NCBI GenBank assembly: GCA_964645765.1
Contig: CAZYBE010000025.1
Span: 1-46,848, forward strand
Direction: 5' to 3'
Source of the DNA: CAZGMN01 sp964645765
GTDB lineage: Bacteria > Acidobacteriota > Aminicenantia > Aminicenantales > Aminicenantaceae
DNA length: 46,848 bases
Under the pieces are notes generated by a model that searched no databases, was not told the origin of the DNA, and was given only the letters and a program-made list of their open reading frames with translations. The translations under genes and the position numbers were made by a program. The first letter of the stretch is position 1. Each line of letters opens with the position of its first letter. Below are positions 43,278 through 46,848 of this stretch, piece after piece.

Positions 43278-44237
43278 TCAGACGACATAGTCATCCTTTT
43301 CCATCAAGCGGAGCTCTTCTTCAATTGCCTTCTTGACTTTCTCTGGCATTTCCCTCTCTCTTTTTAACATCTGTCTCAGTCCTTTGCCCAACCCGTCATC
43401 GATGAAGTGCGGTTTTATGAAATCAGAATTCCAGGTTCTCTCTTCGAAGGTGCGGCTCTTTAATTTTTCGAAGAAGCTCTGAATTCCTTTTTCCGCATCC
43501 CCCTCGATTTCACGGAAGTAGGAACCATAAATATGAAGAGAGTCGCTGATATCTACGTACCGGCCTAAACGAACCCGTTTCGCCATCCTCCCAGAGATTG
43601 CTTCAGCACTCTTTCTCATCAGCGTGGTCAGGGCGATAACGTTTTCAAACCAGGCCTTGAACAAATCCCGGCTCCGCCAGTGGGTGTTCATGTTGAAAAT
43701 ATACCCTCCTTCTCCATCCTCACAGAGCCGTCCCCAAATTCGCTGCAGACAGGGAGGATCGTCTGTAGGGGGGTCGAGTTTTGGGTTCCAAGTAATGGCC
43801 TGGGCACGCCGCGTATAGCTGGTCTTGGAAAGCCTGTCTATCATGTAGCCAATCTGATTTACAACTTTGTCCTCGATCTTGTACTCAAAGAGCCTCTGGT
43901 GGTAGGTGTAGGTCCAGCGAGTGTCCTTGCTGTCAGGACCCTTCAAAATTTCCTCCACCGGCTTAACCCAGTAATCATGGGCACCGTGAACCACTTCCAT
44001 CACATACTCAGACAACCCGCCTAGACCATCAGCAAAGGAGCGGTGGAATCGAGGCTGGCCGTAGGGTTCACGAACAGTAATTATGACTGTGGCATCTCGG
44101 CTTGGGGGATCTCCTGGTCGATCGTATTCTGTCCGGATGCTTACACCTTTTTCCCATACCTCTTTGATGGCTTTCTCATAGGCGCGAGGAATGGTATCCT
44201 CATTGATGCTCAAAACAGGAATTATTCCAGATTCCAT
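43278..44237 (-). CDS. divergent thymidylate-synthase-like protein
   Basis: The 319-residue protein keeps most ThyA landmarks: the dimer-contributed Arg pair R143-R144 (YTRRAQAITWNP), the nucleophile C163 in DDPPC, the phosphate-binding HWRSRD (S189, D191), N199 in the dUMP-recognising position and HIY (H235, Y237). The residue after the nucleophile is Leu, not the usual His, and the classical ELLWFL-like glutamate strand is not recognisable. It may make dTMP or act on another pyrimidine nucleotide. It resembles the methanogen-type synthases in general layout. GAGGAGG precedes the ATG. It leads an operon with the corrinoid protein. Confidence 0.75.
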   Translation of the reverse strand: MESGIIPVLSINEDTIPRAYEKAIKEVWEKGVSIRTEYDRPGDPPSRDATVIITVREPYGQPRFHRSFADGLGGLSEYVMEVVHGAHDYWVKPVEEILKGPDSKDTRWTYTYHQRLFEYKIEDKVVNQIGYMIDRLSKTSYTRRAQAITWNPKLDPPTDDPPCLQRIWGRLCEDGEGGYIFNMNTHWRSRDLFKAWFENVIALTTLMRKSAEAISGRMAKRVRLGRYVDISDSLHIYGSYFREIEGDAEKGIQSFFEKLKSRTFEERTWNSDFIKPHFIDDGLGKGLRQMLKREREMPEKVKKAIEEELRLMEKDDYVV

Positions 44238-44286
44238 AAATCCTCCTCGAAAAAACGAAAAGACCTTTTCAATTTTATTTGAATAT

Positions 44287-44321
44287 AAAATAATGAATCA
44301 GGAGAGAATAGTCAATTCTCT
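44287..44321 (-). promoter_or_regulatory. promoter with overlapping palindrome, thymidylate-synthase-like operon
   Basis: TTGACT (44315-44310) and TATTTT (44292-44287) lie on the minus strand 17 nt apart. An AGAGAAT-N5-ATTCTCT palindrome (44303-44321) covers the -35 box and is a candidate repressor site. Confidence 0.5.
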
Positions 44322-44429
44322 AAAAAGGAACCATGAAGAACAAGATATAAGTTGGTTCAGGATAATATGCAGTTCTTCGTGAGGTGGGAAGCAGAACAGT
44401 GGCAGGTGGGACTTGAACTCTCTCAGCCC

Positions 44430-45587
44430 TCAGGCCTTTCGAACTACCACCACCGGTAGCCTGCGGCGCTCTTTGCGGAGATCAAGGCCGAGTTGCTCTC
44501 GGACAGCTTTGCGGAGGCTTTCGTAGTCCTTCTCTACCGCCTTCAGGTCGTAGGTGTACTTCTCCTTCAGTCCCGTTTCGTCTACCACCGGTACTCCGGT
44601 AGAGTAGTCGAGGAACATCAGGAGCTGCTTCAGATCAGAATTGGTGCCCGACACGCTGTCTTGGCTGGCGCCCGCGCTTGCACGTTCGGGGCCGGGTTTC
44701 TGAAGCTTATGGCTCTGGCCGGGGATTTGGGTCAAGACGTATACTTTGAGCTCGCGCTCTTCGCGGGTCATGGTGACTTCGAGCACGCTGGCGAGGGCGA
44801 GCTGCAATGCCGGCAACGTGTTCTTGTCCTGCGCAGTTCCCTCCGCCTTCATGTCGTACTTCTCATCCGGGAGCGTCGTTTCCAGTATCACCCTGCTCTC
44901 TAGGACGCCAAACGCCCAAGCGATGCAGACCTTTGGAGGCAACGCTTGGCCGTTAACTCTGTAGGGGCCGTAGCCGCCCATCATCTGGTCCGACGCGGCT
45001 GGCCGCACCCATACCTCGAAGAGCGGGTTCGGCGTCGGCTTCGCCGATACCTCAGCCTTCTCCTCTTTGAGCCTCAGCGGCCGACCCGCCAGCGCGTCCT
45101 CCATCGTATCCTCATTGATCAGGGCAGGATGGGTCTCGGCGAGGACCTTGCCGTCGCGACCGATGATGTACGTTGTGGGAAAGCCAATGACTTCATAACG
45201 TTTGATCACCGAAGAGTCCACGTCTACTGCGACCGTTCCGTTGATCTTGGTCTTCTCCAAAAAATCGTGGACCACCTTTTCGCGGTCGTCGGAGATGGAA
45301 AGGAACTCGACGCCGCGCGGGCCGAACTTGTCGGCAAGCCTGTTGAGATGGGGAATGTTCTCCACGCAGTGGCCGCACCAAACGCCCCAGAACTCCAGGA
45401 CCACGACCTTTCCTCTGAGGCTAGCCAGCGTGGGCACCGGGGCGGACGGGGGCGAAACGACCTTCTCCAGTGCGATCTCGGGAGCGGGCTCTCCCACCTT
45501 CGGCTTCTCCGCGAAGGCGGACGACACGACCAAAGGCAGCGATAGCAATATGAAAGTCACAAGAAGAAAGATATTTTTAGGTCTCAT
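44430..45587 (-). CDS. exported TlpA-like thioredoxin fused to a TIGR03435 domain
   Basis: The 385-residue protein has a signal peptide (about 1-26), a TlpA/AhpC-TSA-type thioredoxin domain (about 30-165) with the redox motif WCGHC (C71, C74) and GFPTTYII cis-Pro, and a C-terminal TIGR03435 domain (about 175-385; FEVWVRPA, then a final VVVVRKA). TIGR03435 is an acidobacterial/soil-associated family of unknown function. The frame is open to 45761, but a promoter at 45732-45761 makes any start before about 45725 impossible. The ATG at 45587 is chosen (45596 possible). It is GC-rich relative to neighbours. Confidence 0.82.
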   Translation of the reverse strand: MRPKNIFLLVTFILLSLPLVVSSAFAEKPKVGEPAPEIALEKVVSPPSAPVPTLASLRGKVVVLEFWGVWCGHCVENIPHLNRLADKFGPRGVEFLSISDDREKVVHDFLEKTKINGTVAVDVDSSVIKRYEVIGFPTTYIIGRDGKVLAETHPALINEDTMEDALAGRPLRLKEEKAEVSAKPTPNPLFEVWVRPAASDQMMGGYGPYRVNGQALPPKVCIAWAFGVLESRVILETTLPDEKYDMKAEGTAQDKNTLPALQLALASVLEVTMTREERELKVYVLTQIPGQSHKLQKPGPERASAGASQDSVSGTNSDLKQLLMFLDYSTGVPVVDETGLKEKYTYDLKAVEKDYESLRKAVREQLGLDLRKERRRLPVVVVRKA

Positions 45588-45731
45588 AATAACCATCCCA
45601 ATGTAATATACGAAACTTAAAATGGATATGTTACGTTGATCAGAATTTCTTAAATATAAGAAATTGGTTTTCGGCGGCGCTGGCCGAGGGCGCATTTTCG
45701 CTCCTATTCTCCCATCCAACCATCGTGAGGA

Positions 45732-45761
45732 AGTATAAATCATGACAAAAAAAGATGTCAA
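45732..45761 (-). promoter_or_regulatory. promoter of the TlpA-TIGR03435 gene
   Basis: On the minus strand TTGACA (45761-45756) is followed after 18 nt by TATACT (45737-45732). The implied leader is about 135 nt and includes no clear ribosome-binding site. Confidence 0.55.
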
Positions 45762-45798
45762 GGACAGGAATTCAAAAAATGAACTACTTAGCCTGAGC

Positions 45799-46848
45799 CT
45801 ATATTATCCGCAAAAACAATAATACCAGAAACGCGGTGAGAAAAATAACCGCAGCCGGCCAGACAAGAATTTTATAGGTCTCACGAATGTCTGCTCGAAA
45901 GTAGTCCAAAGTCAAGAAAAGGCAGAGGTGAGCCGGGGAGAGGAGAATTCCGACAAAGCCGCTGACATAGGCAAATAAGACCAGGACCATATCCGGATGG
46001 CCTGCGCCAAAAATCGGAAGGAGGATGGGAAAGGAAATGCCGACATAGGCATGATTGACTCCGGTCAATAGCGCCAAGGAAAAAGGAACTATGAAGAGCA
46101 GAATATAAGCTGAGAGCCCTTCAGGCTGAAAAACTCGGGTCAAGGAACCCAGAGCTCCAGAAACCTCGAGGATTCTTTTAAAGACCATGACCGAAGCCAC
46201 GAGAAAGACTGTTCTCAACTGGATGCTTTTCCAGATGATTCCCAGTCTTTCCTGAAATTTCATCCGCACCAGAATCTGAGTCAAGAGCGAAGAGACAGCC
46301 ATGGAGAGCAGCATGCTGAGCTTAAATCCAAAAATCAAAATAATGATCAAGAGAATGGGCCAGATGCTGAAGAAGAGGTTGAACAGGCTCTTCAAAAAAT
46401 TATCGCCATCCCTCTCCTTGGGAAGAAAGGGAACGCGCTTGAAGAGGATGATTAAGCCCAGGATTGCGGCCAGGATGGTGAAGGGGAATTGAACAGTTGA
46501 AATTTTTTTTATCGGGATCTGCAAGATAGCCGCAGCAAGAATCACATTGACATATAAAGGCCAGCAATACTCCCAGATATGACGAAACCAGTAGTTGAGG
46601 AATGTCTTGAGCGGCGGAGAGAGTTTCCAGCGCTGGGATGCTTCTTCGACAATCGGCGCCGACATCAACGCTCCTCCCAGCATTGGCAGAAGGCCGATAA
46701 AAACAGGAGGAAGGGCCAGGATTAGCCGCGGCTCTGCAATGAGATTTTTTAAAGAATCAACCAGGGTCTTGAAATTCCCTTTTGCCTGAAGCAGTGTTCC
46801 GAGGTAAAGCACGAGAAGAATAATGGCGACAAGGCTGAGCGTCTCTCC
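45799..46848 (-). CDS. DUF401 family membrane protein (5' end beyond window)
   Basis: An integral membrane protein of at least 349 residues. The frame stays open to the window edge and no initiator is seen, so the gene is cut by the boundary. About eight to ten hydrophobic segments alternate with short loops, including PMLGGALMSAPIVEEA and the conserved TGVNHAYVGISFPILLPIF and LLSPAHLCL, typical of DUF401 (possible transporters of the ion-transporter superfamily). The 3' end is duplicated at 31825-32005 next to alaX. Its own stop is TAG at 45801-45799. Confidence 0.82.
   Translation of the reverse strand, partial: GETLSLVAIILLVLYLGTLLQAKGNFKTLVDSLKNLIAEPRLILALPPVFIGLLPMLGGALMSAPIVEEASQRWKLSPPLKTFLNYWFRHIWEYCWPLYVNVILAAAILQIPIKKISTVQFPFTILAAILGLIILFKRVPFLPKERDGDNFLKSLFNLFFSIWPILLIIILIFGFKLSMLLSMAVSSLLTQILVRMKFQERLGIIWKSIQLRTVFLVASVMVFKRILEVSGALGSLTRVFQPEGLSAYILLFIVPFSLALLTGVNHAYVGISFPILLPIFGAGHPDMVLVLFAYVSGFVGILLSPAHLCLFLTLDYFRADIRETYKILVWPAAVIFLTAFLVLLFLRII

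Noticed and set aside
44395..44440. A tRNA-3'-end-like sequence on the minus strand (GTTCAAGTCCCACCTGCCA)
   Set aside because: The bases around the TTCAAGT loop do not pair as a T-arm, no matching acceptor, D-arm or anticodon arm precedes it, and the region is also the end of the TIGR03435 gene. A chance resemblance.
45588..45761. A longer start for the TlpA-TIGR03435 gene
   Set aside because: A good promoter (TTGACA-N18-TATACT) lies inside this stretch, so the transcript would begin after the proposed start; the extension also masks the signal peptide.
31825..45975. An integrase or transposase that would explain the accessory block
   Set aside because: All sizeable frames in the block were read; none shows tyrosine- or serine-recombinase or DDE transposase features.
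1..46848. CRISPR arrays and rRNA genes
   Set aside because: No regularly spaced repeat-spacer series and no rRNA-like sequence were seen; the repeats present are two- or three-copy and irregularly placed.

Overview
The window looks like chromosomal DNA of a diderm, largely anaerobic bacterium, most likely an Acidobacteriota-related lineage such as Candidatus Aminicenantes. This is an inference. It rests on LPS and outer-membrane assembly genes (bamA, skp, fabZ, lpxA, lpxI), a flavodiiron protein, a corrinoid protein, a SpoIID-type protein in a diderm, and a TIGR03435 domain (a family known mainly from soil acidobacteria). No rRNA, tRNA, CRISPR array, integrase or complete insertion sequence was seen.

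Layout. (1) 1-4.6 kb: threonine catabolism (SDR threonine dehydrogenase and Kbl) bracketing two divergently transcribed aminopropyltransferases, one SpeE-like and one ACL5/thermospermine-synthase-like. (2) 4.7-8.4 kb: pyrE, a large SPOR-SpoIID-SLH protein and an exported LolA-like protein. (3) 8.4-20.9 kb: thirteen minus-strand genes, tightly packed except for one 216-nt gap that holds a short repeat. They run from enoyl-CoA hydratase through ribH, nusB, lysS, lolC/E and lolD, then bamA, skp, fabZ, lpxA, lpxI, a Gfo/Idh/MocA oxidoreductase and fprA. This is core envelope biogenesis, with lpxD missing from its usual place. (4) 21-31.8 kb: a LonB-type protease, an rluB/radical-SAM/PK-C operon, a pair of MacB-like permeases, a DUF4143 ATPase and an AlaX editing protein. 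Three related short inverted-repeat elements lie between genes in regions 3 and 4. (5) 31.8-45.8 kb: an accessory block flanked by two direct copies of the 3' end of a DUF401 membrane-protein gene. It carries exported and surface proteins, a GC-rich hydrolase, a two-subunit molybdenum hydroxylase, a thioredoxin-TPR protein, GNAT and DUF2156 genes, a thymidylate-synthase-like/corrinoid pair and a TlpA-TIGR03435 fusion. (6) The intact DUF401 gene runs off the right edge.

The most notable observation is the thioredoxin-TPR gene at 39692-41107 (minus). It reads through one in-frame TGA exactly where the first Cys of the CxxC motif belongs (UGSC). Immediately 3' of the TGA is a perfect 9-bp hairpin with a G-first loop, as in a bacterial SECIS. 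I interpret it as a selenoprotein that ordinary gene calling would truncate. The second is the accessory block itself: the DUF401 stop codon and the alaX start are 1 nt apart at the old junction, and the block now separates the intact DUF401 gene from alaX.
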